A DNA stretch of 41,120 nucleotides from Lachnobacterium bovis (GCF_900111325.1 NZ_FOGW01000022.1:1-41120), one strand, 5' to 3'; positions 32,708 through 41,043 are shown, counted from the stretch's first letter. A program made the numbers and translations. The notes: generated from the sequence alone by a model not told the origin.

Positions 32708-34099
32708 ATGAATTTAACAAATATCAGAGACATTTTCAGAAATAAGGAAGAATATTATAACCAAAAAATTACAATCGGTGGTTGGGTTAGAAGTAACCGT
32801 AATTTAAAAAATTTTGGATTCATTGTATTAAATGATGGAACATTTTTTGAACCAATCCAAGTTGTTTATGGTAATGGAATAGAAAACTATTCAGAAGTTG
32901 AAAAAGTAAACGTAGGAGCAGCACTTGTAGTTACAGGTGTATTGGTTCCAACTCCAGAAGCTAAACAGCCATTTGAATTACAAGCTGAAACAATTGAAAT
33001 AGAAGGTGCATCTACTCCAGATTATCCTTTGCAGAAAAAAAGACATACAATGGAATATTTGAGAACAATTTCTCACTTAAGACCTAGAACAAATACATTT
33101 GAAGCCGTATTTAGAGTACGTTCATTATGTGCATATGCCATTCATAAATTTTTCCAAGAAAGAGGATTTGTATATGTGCACACTCCATTAATCACAGGTA
33201 GTGACGCTGAGGGTGCAGGAGAAATGTTCCAGGTAACAACTTTTGATTTAAATAATGTTCCAAAAACTGAAGAAGGAAATGTTGATTTTTCAAAAGATTT
33301 CTTCGGTAAACCAGCTAACTTAACAGTATCAGGTCAGTTAAATGGTGAGACATATGCAATGGCATTTAAAAATATTTATACTTTTGGACCAACATTTAGA
33401 GCTGAAGATTCAAATACAACAAGACATGCAGCAGAGTTCTGGATGATAGAGCCAGAAATTGCATTTGCAGATTTAGAGGATGATATGATTCTTGCAGAAA
33501 GCATGTTAAAATATGTTATTAATTATGTATTAGAAAATGCACCTGAAGAAATGCAATTCTTTAATAAATTTATTGATAAAGGATTACTTGAGAGATTAAA
33601 TAACGTAGTAAGCAATGATTTTGCAAGAGTTACATACACAGAAGCAGTAGAAATTCTTAAAAAACACAACGATAAATTTGAATATAAAGTAGAATGGGGT
33701 TGTGATTTACAGACAGAACACGAAAGATTTTTAACAGAACAAATCTACAAACGTCCTGTTTTTGTAACAGATTATCCAAAAGAAATTAAAGCATTCTACA
33801 TGAAATTAAATGATGATAATAAAACAGTTGCAGCGGTTGACTGTTTAGTTCCTGGTATTGGTGAAATCATCGGAGGAAGCCAAAGAGAAGACGATTATGA
33901 TAAATTAATGGCTAGAATGAAAGAGTTAGGATTAAATGAAGAAACATATAAATTCTATCTTGATTTACGTAAATATGGATCTGCAAGACATGCAGGATTT
34001 GGACTTGGATTTGAGCGTTGCGTAATGTATTTAACAGGTATGGGTAATATTCGTGACGTAATACCATTCCCACGTACAGTTAATAACTGTGAACTATAA
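32708..34099 (+). CDS. asnS: asparaginyl-tRNA synthetase
   Basis: 463 aa class IIb synthetase that charges tRNA-Asn. The N-terminal OB-fold anticodon domain is at about 15-105 (ITIGGWVRSNRNLKNFGF). The catalytic core shows motif 2 in FGPTFRAEDSNTTRHAAEFWMIE and motif 3 in GFGLGFERCVMYLTGMGNIRDVIPFPR. Asn-specific features, such as the GQLNGETYAMAF run, separate it from aspartyl enzymes. AAGGGAG precedes the ATG. Full normal length. Confidence 0.97.
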   Translation: MNLTNIRDIFRNKEEYYNQKITIGGWVRSNRNLKNFGFIVLNDGTFFEPIQVVYGNGIENYSEVEKVNVGAALVVTGVLVPTPEAKQPFELQAETIEIEGASTPDYPLQKKRHTMEYLRTISHLRPRTNTFEAVFRVRSLCAYAIHKFFQERGFVYVHTPLITGSDAEGAGEMFQVTTFDLNNVPKTEEGNVDFSKDFFGKPANLTVSGQLNGETYAMAFKNIYTFGPTFRAEDSNTTRHAAEFWMIEPEIAFADLEDDMILAESMLKYVINYVLENAPEEMQFFNKFIDKGLLERLNNVVSNDFARVTYTEAVEILKKHNDKFEYKVEWGCDLQTEHERFLTEQIYKRPVFVTDYPKEIKAFYMKLNDDNKTVAAVDCLVPGIGEIIGGSQREDDYDKLMARMKELGLNEETYKFYLDLRKYGSARHAGFGLGFERCVMYLTGMGNIRDVIPFPRTVNNCEL

Positions 34100-34106
34100 A
34101 AAGTTC

Positions 34107-34135
34107 TTTTCATATTTATAAGCCTATGGTATAAT
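34107..34135 (+). promoter_or_regulatory. promoter of the SCIFF gene
   Basis: TATAAT at 34130-34135; the best -35 is a weak TTTTCA at 34107-34112 (17-bp spacer). The -10 sits within a dyad, GCCTAT (34122-34127) and ATAGGC (34144-34149). Confidence 0.5.
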
Positions 34136-34194
34136 TATGGAAGATAGGCGAATTGTCTTTTGTTTGTCAATACAAAGAAAAGGAGATAATTAAT

Positions 34195-34338
34195 ATGAAA
34201 CACGTAAAAACTCTTAAAACAAGAAGATTACAGAATACAATTAAAAAAGGTGGCTGTGGTGAGTGCCAAACATCATGCCAGTCTGCTTGCAAAACATCAT
34301 GTACAGTAGGTAACCAGACTTGCGAACAGAGCAAATAG
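34195..34338 (+). CDS. scfA: SCIFF peptide (six Cys in forty-five), ranthipeptide precursor
   Basis: 47 aa precursor. The leader MKHVKTLKTRRLQNTIKKGG is followed by a core with exactly six Cys at 21, 24, 28, 32, 36 and 43, spaced by Thr/Ser-rich turns. In this family the neighbouring radical SAM enzyme forms thioether bonds from Cys to Thr; the mature function in clostridia is still debated (signalling or quorum-type roles have been proposed). AAAGGAG precedes the ATG at 34195; an upstream in-frame ATG (34153) has no ribosome site. A strong terminator follows, so the peptide is made in excess over its maturase. Confidence 0.95.
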   Translation: MKHVKTLKTRRLQNTIKKGGCGECQTSCQSACKTSCTVGNQTCEQSK

Positions 34339-34362
34339 TTGCTACTGTTAGATGACAGAAAA

Positions 34363-34396
34363 GACCGCACGAAATAGTATACGTGCGGTTTTTTTC
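34363..34396 (+). terminator. terminator after scfA
   Basis: Stem ACCGCACG/CGTGCGGT, 10-nt loop, seven T. It separates the precursor from the maturase gene. Confidence 0.92.
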
Positions 34397-34486
34397 TATG
34401 AATAGAAATCTACACGTTAGTAATCTATAAATAACATATAGATTTATATAAAAATTAAGTTACAAAAGAAAGAGAGGAATATTATA

Positions 34487-35860
34487 GTGGTTCATCAATT
34501 TAAGAACAATGGCTATGATATTGTTTTAGATGTTAATAGTGGAGCAATCCATGTTGTCGATGATATGACTTATGATGTAATTGCGTTATTTGAAGATAAA
34601 ACATCTGAACAGATTATCGAAGAATTAGGAAACAAATATTCAAAAGAAGAATTAAAAGAGGCAATTGAAGAAGTTCAAGAGCTAAAAGATAATGGCGAAT
34701 TATTTACTCCAGATAATTATGAAGGATATATTACAGACTTAATAGATAAGAGACCTACAGTTGTTAAAGCATTATGCTTACATATTGCACATGATTGTAA
34801 TTTAGCATGTAAATATTGTTTTGCAGAAGAAGGAGAATATCACGGAAGAAGAGCTTTAATGTCATATGAGACAGGTAAGCAAGCATTAGATTTCCTTATT
34901 GCAAATTCAGGCAATAGAGTAAACCTAGAGGTTGATTTCTTTGGTGGTGAGCCTCTTATGAATTTTGATGTTGTTAAACAATTAGTTGCTTATGGACGTT
35001 CACAGGAAAAAATTCATAATAAGAAATTTAGATTTACACTTACAACAAACGGTGTATTACTAAATGATGACGTTATGGAATTTGCTAATAAAGAGATGAG
35101 CAATGTTGTATTAAGTATTGATGGTAGAAAAGAAGTACATGACAGAATGAGACCATTTAGAAAAGGTGCAGGAAGTTATGATTTGATTGTACCAAAATTC
35201 CAGAAATTAGCTGATAGTAGAGATCAAAATAACTATTACGTTAGAGGAACATATACTCATTTTAACACTGATTTTTCAGAGGATGTTTTACATTTAGCAG
35301 ATCTTGGATTTAAACAGGTATCTGTTGAACCAGTAGTAACTGATCCAAAAGAAGAATATTGTTTAACAGAAGAAGATTTACCAAAATTATTTGAACAATA
35401 TGATAAGCTTGCAGCTGAAATGGTTAAAAGAAAAAGAGAAGGAAAAGATTTTAACTTTTTCCATTTTATGATAGACTTAGAGGGAGGACCATGTGTTGCT
35501 AAGAGATTATCAGGATGTGGTTCTGGTACAGAATATTTAGCAGTAACTCCTTGGGGAGACTTGTATCCATGTCATCAGTTTGTAGGTAATGAAGATTTCT
35601 TACTTGGTGATATTTGGAAAGGTGTTCAAAAAACAGATCTTGTAAATAAATTTAAGAAATGTAATGTATATTCTAGAGAAAAATGTAGAGATTGTTTTGC
35701 AAGATTCTATTGTAGCGGTGGTTGCGCAGCTAACTCATACAATTGCAAAGGAACAATTAATGATACATATGATTTAGGATGTGAACTTCAAAGAAAACGT
35801 GTTGAATGTTCAATCATGATTAAGGCAGCAGAAGCAGACATGGAAGCAGAAGAAGTGTAA
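34487..35860 (+). CDS. scfB: radical SAM SCIFF maturase
   Basis: 457 aa. Residues 1-80 resemble a PqqD-like leader-binding (RRE) domain. The radical SAM cluster Cys are C104, C108 and C111 (CX3CX2C in CNLACKYC). The C-terminal SPASM/Twitch domain holds auxiliary [4Fe-4S] cluster ligands: CGSG...YPCHQF, then CNVYSREKCRDCFARFYCSGGC and a final Cys near 438. It installs Cys-Thr thioether bridges in the SCIFF peptide encoded just upstream. The start is GTG at 34487, nine bases after GAGAGG. Confidence 0.96.
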   Translation: MVHQFKNNGYDIVLDVNSGAIHVVDDMTYDVIALFEDKTSEQIIEELGNKYSKEELKEAIEEVQELKDNGELFTPDNYEGYITDLIDKRPTVVKALCLHIAHDCNLACKYCFAEEGEYHGRRALMSYETGKQALDFLIANSGNRVNLEVDFFGGEPLMNFDVVKQLVAYGRSQEKIHNKKFRFTLTTNGVLLNDDVMEFANKEMSNVVLSIDGRKEVHDRMRPFRKGAGSYDLIVPKFQKLADSRDQNNYYVRGTYTHFNTDFSEDVLHLADLGFKQVSVEPVVTDPKEEYCLTEEDLPKLFEQYDKLAAEMVKRKREGKDFNFFHFMIDLEGGPCVAKRLSGCGSGTEYLAVTPWGDLYPCHQFVGNEDFLLGDIWKGVQKTDLVNKFKKCNVYSREKCRDCFARFYCSGGCAANSYNCKGTINDTYDLGCELQRKRVECSIMIKAAEADMEAEEV

Positions 35861-35890
35861 TTGGAATATTGATTCCAAACAAGATATAAT
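35861..35890 (+). promoter_or_regulatory. promoter of secDF with -35 inside a perfect dyad
   Basis: TTGGAA at 35861-35866 and TATAAT at 35885-35890 (18-bp spacer). The -35 is the left arm of TTGGAAT-ATTG-ATTCCAA (35861-35878), a perfect 7-bp inverted repeat beginning right after the scfB stop. No terminator lies between scfB and secDF. Confidence 0.6.
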
Positions 35891-35997
35891 GTGTTCATTA
35901 GAAATTAATTAGTTTTATTATTTAAGTAATGGATTAATTAAGTATAGGGTTTTACATGTTTAAAAACATATTAAAAGGAGATAGGAAGGTAAAGAAG

Positions 35998-38367
35998 ATG
36001 AAAAAGAAAAGAGCGGTTACTGTTCTTGCTCTAGTTTTTGTAGCAATTCTTGCGTTGGGAGCATTTTCTGGAGTTGTTATTAGGGATACAGGGGCAAAGA
36101 ATAAAAAGGGTAGTAATTATCCAATTAAGTTAGGACTTGATTTGGCTGGTGGTGTGTCAATCACATATGAGATTCAAGATAAGAATCCTTCTAAAGAAGA
36201 TGTAGATGACACAATAGCTAAATTAGAACGAAGAATCGAAAATTATAGTACTGAATATTCAGTATATAAGAGCGGTTCGGACAGAATAGCAGTTGAAATT
36301 CCTGGCCTTAAAGATGCTAATAAAATATTAGAAGAATTAGGTAATCCGGGTACATTGTATTTTATCAGACAAACTGGAACTGATGGAAAACAAAATTATA
36401 CTAGAATTAATCAAACTGGCGACAGTGAAAAAGATTATAAATTAACTAAGAGCATTGACGAATTAAAAAAAGATGGCTCTATTATTATGACAGGTACAGA
36501 TGTTGCAGAAGTAGCAGCAGGTTATTCAGGAGGAGAGTCTGTAGAAGGTAAGGCTCCAGTTGTAAATCTTGAATTAAAATCTAAAGCAACTAAGATTTTC
36601 GCTGAAGAAACAGCTAAAGCTCATGCATCTGGTCAGTCAATTGCAATTTTTTATGATGGTAAATTCTTAAGTGTACCAACTGTATCAGCAACAATTAAAG
36701 ATGGACGTTGTGAAATCAATGGTTTTACAAAAGCAGGACGTTCAAAAGATGAAAATTTCCAAGAAGCTAAAAAACTTGCTACATTCATTCGTGCAGGTGC
36801 AATTAATCTTAAACTAAAGGAGATTGAATCAAATGTTGTTGGAGCTTCACTTGGTGGAAAAGCTCTTGAAAATAGTTTAATTGCAGGTGCTGTTGGTTTG
36901 GTATTGGTTATCATCTTTATGATAATTGGATATAAAGTGCCAGGTTGTGCAGCTAGTTTAGCGTTGATTATTTATACAGGATTAGTAATTTCTATTGTGC
37001 AGTTGTATGAGATAACATTAACATTACCAGGTATTGCAGGTATTGTTTTAGGTATTGGTATGGCTGTAGATGCGAATGTAATTACCTTTGCACGTATAAA
37101 AGAGGAAATAGCTGCAGGAAAATCTTCTGGAAATGCTATTACAGAAGGTTATAAAAAAGCTTTTTCTGCAATTATGGATGGTAACGTAACTACAATGATT
37201 GCAGCCATCATTTTGATGTTCTTAGGTAGCGGTACAGTAAAAGGATTTGCTTATACATTAGCAATTTCAATTTTAGCATCAGTATTTACTGCTGTAGTTG
37301 TTTCGAAATTTATTCTTAAGGCAATTCATGCATTAGGCGTAAGAGATGAAAAATTCTACGGTAGAGCAAAAGAAAAGAAAGTGTTCAAGTTCGTTGAGCA
37401 TAGAGTTAAATATTATGCAGTATCGTTATGTGTTATTGTGGCTGGTATTTTTGGTATGATTTATTATTCAACAAACTCAGGTAAAGCATTAAATTACAGC
37501 TTAGAGTTTATGGGTGGTACATCAACAACAGCAGATTTTGGAAAAAAATATTCAATTGAGCAGATTGAAAAAGATATTGTTCCAGTTGTAAGAAAAACAA
37601 TAAAGAAAACAGATATTCAAGCTACTGCAGTAGAAGGTAATAATAATGTCGTAGTAAAAACTCGTACATTATCATTAAATGAACGTAAAGCATTAGCAAG
37701 TGCATATGCAAAAGAATTTGGTATAAAAGAAAATAGTATACAAACACAGAGTATCAGTTCAACAATTAGTGGCGAAATGAGAGCAAATGCTCTTAAAGCA
37801 GTAATTGTATCATGTATATGTATGTTGATTTATATCTGCATAAGATTTAAAGATTCAAGAATGGGAGCAAGTGCTATTATAGCATTAGTTCATGATGTAT
37901 TAGTTGTAATTACATTATATGCATTATCAAGAATCACAGCTGGTACAACATTTATAGCAGTAATGTTGACAATCGTAGGTTATTCAGTAAACGATACTAT
38001 TGTTATTTTTGATAGAATTCGTGAAAACCTAAAAGCAACAGAAGTTAAATCAAAAGAAAAATTAAGAGAAGTTGCAGATGTTTCATTATCACAAACATTA
38101 GCAAGATCAATTAATACATCAATTACAACGTTTATAATGGTATGTTCTTTATATGTTTTTGGAGTACAATCAATTAGAGACTTTGCATTACCATTGATGG
38201 TTGGTTTGATTGCAGGATCATATTCATCAATTTTCATTGCAACTGAAATTTGGTATGAACTTAAATCAAGAAAATTGCCAAAAGATGCTGAAAAGAAAAA
38301 TAAAACAAATTCTTCAAAAAAGACTAAAAAAAGCAGCAAGAATAAAAATGCGGTATTTAATAACTAG
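35998..38367 (+). CDS. secDF: protein translocase subunit SecDF (fused)
   Basis: 789 aa fusion of SecD and SecF, RND-type motor that uses the proton gradient to help pull exported proteins through SecYEG. SecD part: TM1 (about 8-28), the LGLDLAGGVSITYE motif, a large extracytoplasmic domain to about 275, then five helices with GIAGIVLGIGMAVDANV. SecF part begins about 450 with its own first TM, the EFMGGTSTT motif and five more helices with VGYSVNDTIVIFDRIREN. A Lys/Asn/Ser-rich tail ends the protein. The upstream in-frame ATG (35956) has a poor ribosome site; GGAAGGT precedes 35998. Confidence 0.95.
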   Translation: MKKKRAVTVLALVFVAILALGAFSGVVIRDTGAKNKKGSNYPIKLGLDLAGGVSITYEIQDKNPSKEDVDDTIAKLERRIENYSTEYSVYKSGSDRIAVEIPGLKDANKILEELGNPGTLYFIRQTGTDGKQNYTRINQTGDSEKDYKLTKSIDELKKDGSIIMTGTDVAEVAAGYSGGESVEGKAPVVNLELKSKATKIFAEETAKAHASGQSIAIFYDGKFLSVPTVSATIKDGRCEINGFTKAGRSKDENFQEAKKLATFIRAGAINLKLKEIESNVVGASLGGKALENSLIAGAVGLVLVIIFMIIGYKVPGCAASLALIIYTGLVISIVQLYEITLTLPGIAGIVLGIGMAVDANVITFARIKEEIAAGKSSGNAITEGYKKAFSAIMDGNVTTMIAAIILMFLGSGTVKGFAYTLAISILASVFTAVVVSKFILKAIHALGVRDEKFYGRAKEKKVFKFVEHRVKYYAVSLCVIVAGIFGMIYYSTNSGKALNYSLEFMGGTSTTADFGKKYSIEQIEKDIVPVVRKTIKKTDIQATAVEGNNNVVVKTRTLSLNERKALASAYAKEFGIKENSIQTQSISSTISGEMRANALKAVIVSCICMLIYICIRFKDSRMGASAIIALVHDVLVVITLYALSRITAGTTFIAVMLTIVGYSVNDTIVIFDRIRENLKATEVKSKEKLREVADVSLSQTLARSINTSITTFIMVCSLYVFGVQSIRDFALPLMVGLIAGSYSSIFIATEIWYELKSRKLPKDAEKKNKTNSSKKTKKSSKNKNAVFNN

Positions 38368-38423
38368 AAAAGTAAAATGTGTTTATAAAACATTATGCTA
38401 ATTATAATTTAATATTATAAAAT

Positions 38424-38535
38424 AAGAGAGAATCTCGTTATAAAAAGTATTTAATTTGTTATATATGAATCATATACTAACAGAAGAAATACGTTGTTTG
38501 GAAAAACCGAACAATAATGAGATTCTCTTTTTTGT
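38424..38535 (+). ncRNA. three-way-junction structured RNA ending in a terminator
   Basis: An outer stem of 14 bp (GAGAATCTCGTTAT, 38428-38441, with ATAATGAGATTCTC, 38514-38527), extended by four more pairs, closes a 72-nt loop. Inside are a stem GTATTT/AAATAC (38447-38452 with 38487-38492) carrying a 10-bp hairpin GTTATATATG/CATATACTAAC, and a separate 7-bp hairpin TGTTTGG/CCGAACA (38495-38513). The outer stem runs into a T-tract, so it can act as the secDF terminator. It is too elaborate for an ordinary terminator; a small RNA is possible. Confidence 0.5.
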
Positions 38536-38580
38536 TGAAAAATAAAAAAATGTAATATATAATTTAGTAAATGTTTTATT

Positions 38581-38609
38581 TTGACAGGGAGCAATAAAAT
38601 AAAAATAGT
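38581..38609 (+). promoter_or_regulatory. possible promoter of glyA
   Basis: Perfect TTGACA at 38581-38586; the best -10 at 17 bp is the weak AATAGT (38604-38609). It would give a leader of about 235 nt that includes the tandem hairpin repeats. Confidence 0.45.
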
Positions 38610-38645
38610 AAAAACGAACTAACAAACTAGAAGTATAAAATTCAC

Positions 38646-38812
38646 TTTTAGGAAATTAAAAATAGTACGTAAAAATTCATAGGTGTAGGCAGTTTCAAAT
38701 GCCTACATTTTAGAAGATTAAAAAAATAGCACAGTAAAAACTCATAGGTGTAGGTAGTTTCAAATGCCTACATTTTAGAAGATTAAAAAAAATAGCACAG
38801 TAAAAAACTCTA
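38646..38812 (+). repeat. tandem 65-bp hairpin repeats in the glyA leader
   Basis: Two full copies (38646-38707 and 38708-38772) and a half copy (38773-38812). Each has an AT-rich half (TTTTAGAAGATTAAAAA..ATAGCACAGTAAAAA) and a hairpin half. Hairpin 1 is TGTAGGCA/TGCCTACA; hairpin 2 is TGTAGGTA/TGCCTACA, where the one change turns a C-G pair into U-G, so pairing is kept. The third copy replaces the hairpin with AACTCTAA/TTAGAGTT (to 38822). Confidence 0.85.
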
Positions 38813-38848
38813 AATTAGAGTTGAAATAAAATAAAAAGGAGATAAGTT

Positions 38849-40090
38849 ATGTACTCATTAGATGATATTAAAAAAGTAGATACAGAAGTTGCGGATACAA
38901 TAAAAGCGGAATTTGAACGTCAAAATTCACATATCGAATTAATTGCATCTGAAAACTGGGTTAGCCCAGCAGTAATGTCTGCTATGGGATCAATTTTAAC
39001 AAATAAATATGCTGAAGGTTATCCAAATAGAAGATACTATGGCGGTTGCGAAAAAGTAGACATAATAGAAGAATTGGCACGAGAAAGAGCAAAAGAATTA
39101 TTTGGTTGCGAATATGTAAATGTACAACCACATTCAGGAGCACAAGCCAATATGGCAGTTCAATTTGCAGTGTTAAATTTAAATGATACAATAATGGGAA
39201 TGAATCTAGATCATGGCGGCCATTTGACACATGGATCACCTGTCAATTTTTCAGGAAAATATTTTAATGTTGTTCCCTATGGAGTAAATAGCGAAGGCTT
39301 TATCGACTACGATGAAGTAGAAAAAATAGCACTTGAATGTAAACCTAAAATGATAATAGCTGGTGCTTCAGCATATGCAAGAACAATTGATTTTAAAAGA
39401 TTTAGAGAAATAGCTGATAAGGTAGGGGCTGTATTATTTGTAGATATGGCACACATTGCGGGATTAGTAGCAGCAGGGTTACATCCTAGTCCAATACCAT
39501 ATGCAGATATTGTTACTACAACAACCCACAAAACATTAAGAGGTCCACGTGGCGGAATGATAATGGCTAAAAAAGAAGTAGCAGACAAATATAATTTTAA
39601 TAAAGCTGTATTCCCAGGTGTTCAAGGTGGACCATTGATGCATGTAATTGCGGCTAAAGCAGTGTGTTTTAAAGAGGCACTACAGCCAGAATTTAAAGAA
39701 TATCAGCAGCAAGTGATAAAAAATGCGCAAAGTTTGTGTAAAGGCTTACAGAAACGAGGAATCGATATTGTTTCAGGAGGAACAGATAATCATTTGATGT
39801 TAATAGACTTAACTAAAAAAGGCTTAACAGGAAAAGAAATAGAAAAATTATTAGATAGTGCAAACATCACTGCAAATAAAAATACAATTCCAAATGATCC
39901 ACAGTCACCATTTGTTACAAGTGGTGTAAGATTAGGAACACCTGCCGCAACAAGTAGAGGATTAAAAGAAGATGATTTTGATCAAGTTGCCGAAGCAATA
40001 GCATTATTGATCAATAATGGAGAAGAAGCAGTTACAAAAGTAAAAGAAATTGTAAAAAAATTAACGGATAAATATCCATTACAGTTTTAA
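38849..40090 (+). CDS. glyA: serine hydroxymethyltransferase
   Basis: 413 aa PLP enzyme that interconverts serine and glycine and supplies one-carbon units as methylene-tetrahydrofolate. The PLP Lys is Lys228 in TTTTHKTLRGPRGG; ENWVSPAVMSAMGS, YPNRRYYGGCE and DMAHIAGLVAAG motifs are intact. Normal length. AAAGGAG precedes the ATG by nine bases. Monocistronic, with a long structured leader. Confidence 0.97.
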   Translation: MYSLDDIKKVDTEVADTIKAEFERQNSHIELIASENWVSPAVMSAMGSILTNKYAEGYPNRRYYGGCEKVDIIEELARERAKELFGCEYVNVQPHSGAQANMAVQFAVLNLNDTIMGMNLDHGGHLTHGSPVNFSGKYFNVVPYGVNSEGFIDYDEVEKIALECKPKMIIAGASAYARTIDFKRFREIADKVGAVLFVDMAHIAGLVAAGLHPSPIPYADIVTTTTHKTLRGPRGGMIMAKKEVADKYNFNKAVFPGVQGGPLMHVIAAKAVCFKEALQPEFKEYQQQVIKNAQSLCKGLQKRGIDIVSGGTDNHLMLIDLTKKGLTGKEIEKLLDSANITANKNTIPNDPQSPFVTSGVRLGTPAATSRGLKEDDFDQVAEAIALLINNGEEAVTKVKEIVKKLTDKYPLQF

Positions 40091-40202
40091 TATAAGTCAC
40101 AATAAAGTATTTAAAGGAGGGAATCCTTCATTACTACAGAAAACTAGATAAAACGTTAAATATATAATATGACAGTAGTATAGTGATAAATTGATAACTG
40201 CT
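40091..40202. other. region after glyA
   Basis: No gene. A weak hairpin (AAGGA/TCCTT with GGGAA loop, 40121-40138) follows glyA; no good U-tract, so termination probably occurs further downstream, perhaps at 40374-40436. Confidence 0.4.
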
Positions 40203-40345
40203 AAAAAATATATATTAAGAAAAAAAATATATATTAAGAAAAAAAATATATATTAAGAAAAAAAATATATATTAAGAATAAAAATATATATTAAGAAAAA
40301 AAATATATATTAAGAATAAAAATATATATTAAGAATAAAATATAT
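40203..40345. repeat. 19-bp A-tract minisatellite
   Basis: Seven copies of a 19-bp unit (TTAAG followed by an A-tract and ATATATA), with TTAAG at 40215, 40234, 40253, 40272, 40291, 40310 and 40329, exactly 19 apart; a degraded copy follows. Variation is confined to A/T swaps after TTAAG. Confidence 0.9.
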
Positions 40346-40373
40346 ATAAAATAACAAGAATACAGAAGTATAG

Positions 40374-40436
40374 AACCTACAAGGTATTTTATATTGGACA
40401 AATTGTTTAATTATGATATCGTGTAGGTTTTATTAT
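40374..40436 (+). terminator. large-loop hairpin with T-rich tail
   Basis: Arms AACCTACA (40374-40381) and TGTAGGTT (40422-40429), 40-nt loop, followed by TTATTATA. Possible terminator for glyA read-through. Confidence 0.45.
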
Positions 40437-40790
40437 AAAATATTATCTAAAATATCTCGATTCTAAAATATGTATAAAAATTAAGCATCGAATTTACTAC
40501 ATAATAAAAAACGAAAAAAATAAGCGTAAAAACAGGATAAGAAAAAACAAATAAGTATAAATACAGAAAAAGAAAAAACAAATAAGTATAAAATACAGAA
40601 AAAGAAAAAAAAAATTTCCCTGAAATCCCAATAAATAAAAAGCATATCGATGGTTCTGTGATTAAACATAAAAAAATAATATATAATATAAAAAATGTTA
40701 TAAAACGTTGGTGTAAAACAGAGATAGATTTAAATTACATTGTTGATAATGAAAGAAAATTCAGAAAAAACCACCCAAAACAAAAAATAA
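40437..40790. other. AT-rich region with 31-bp tandem repeats
   Basis: No gene. It contains a 31-bp direct repeat (units at 40541 and 40572, GAAAAAACAAATAAGTATAA..TACAGAAAAA), with a degraded copy before (40513) and a stub after (40603). The only ORF across it is a Phe-rich shadow of these repeats. Confidence 0.7.
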
Positions 40791-40819
40791 ACTTTTTATA
40801 AAAAAATCCGCTTAAGCAG

Positions 40820-40848
40820 TTGACGAGCGGAAGAAAAAGTGCTATTAT
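40820..40848 (+). promoter_or_regulatory. candidate rRNA promoter P1
   Basis: TTGACG at 40820-40825, 17-bp spacer, TATTAT at 40843-40848 (overlapping TATAAT at 40846-40851). A CCGCT/AGCGG dyad brackets the -35. Confidence 0.6.
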
Positions 40849-40857
40849 AATCTAGCT

Positions 40858-40950
40858 GACAGCGAAGAGCTCACAAGCAAAGGAAACTAGTAAGTGAGAA
40901 AGACCTCGATCAGACATCTTTCGCCAGATGATGGCAAGTTTTTATTTAGA
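40858..40950 (+). promoter_or_regulatory. structured segment between the two rRNA-type promoters
   Basis: Downstream of P1: hairpin CTCAC/GTGAG (40871-40898) and then CATC/GATG or GCC/GGC pairings followed by AAGTTTTTATTT, which resembles a terminator. P1 transcripts could therefore be attenuated or end as a roughly 80-nt RNA. No known riboswitch family was recognised. Confidence 0.4.
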
Positions 40951-41014
40951 AACGATTCGATATAAAGCACCTTGATTGGTAGCAATGAATTGAAAAAATA
41001 AAAACAAAAAAGTG

Positions 41015-41043
41015 TTGACAAACACTAAGAAAGATGATAAGAT
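41015..41043 (+). promoter_or_regulatory. candidate rRNA promoter P2
   Basis: TTGACA at 41015-41020, 17-bp spacer, TAAGAT at 41038-41043. Tandem strong promoters followed by an untranslated stretch with TTGATAACTAAATAGTG and a CCTTGAAAGATTC run are typical of a clostridial rRNA leader. The 16S gene would lie past 41120; it is not visible, so this is inferred. Confidence 0.55.

Noticed and set aside
38646..38812. CRISPR array
   Set aside because: Copies are contiguous, imperfect and only two and a half in number; there are no unique spacers and no cas genes.
38368..38848. Glycine, THF or SAM riboswitch before glyA
   Set aside because: None of the conserved cores of these classes could be found; the structures present are a different type.
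40203..40345. CRISPR array or replication iterons
   Set aside because: The 19-bp units abut directly without spacers, are pure A/T-rich simple sequence, and no replication initiator gene is nearby.
40481..40669. 62-aa Phe-rich ORF on the minus strand
   Set aside because: It is a translation of the 31-bp A-rich tandem repeats and has no ribosome site.
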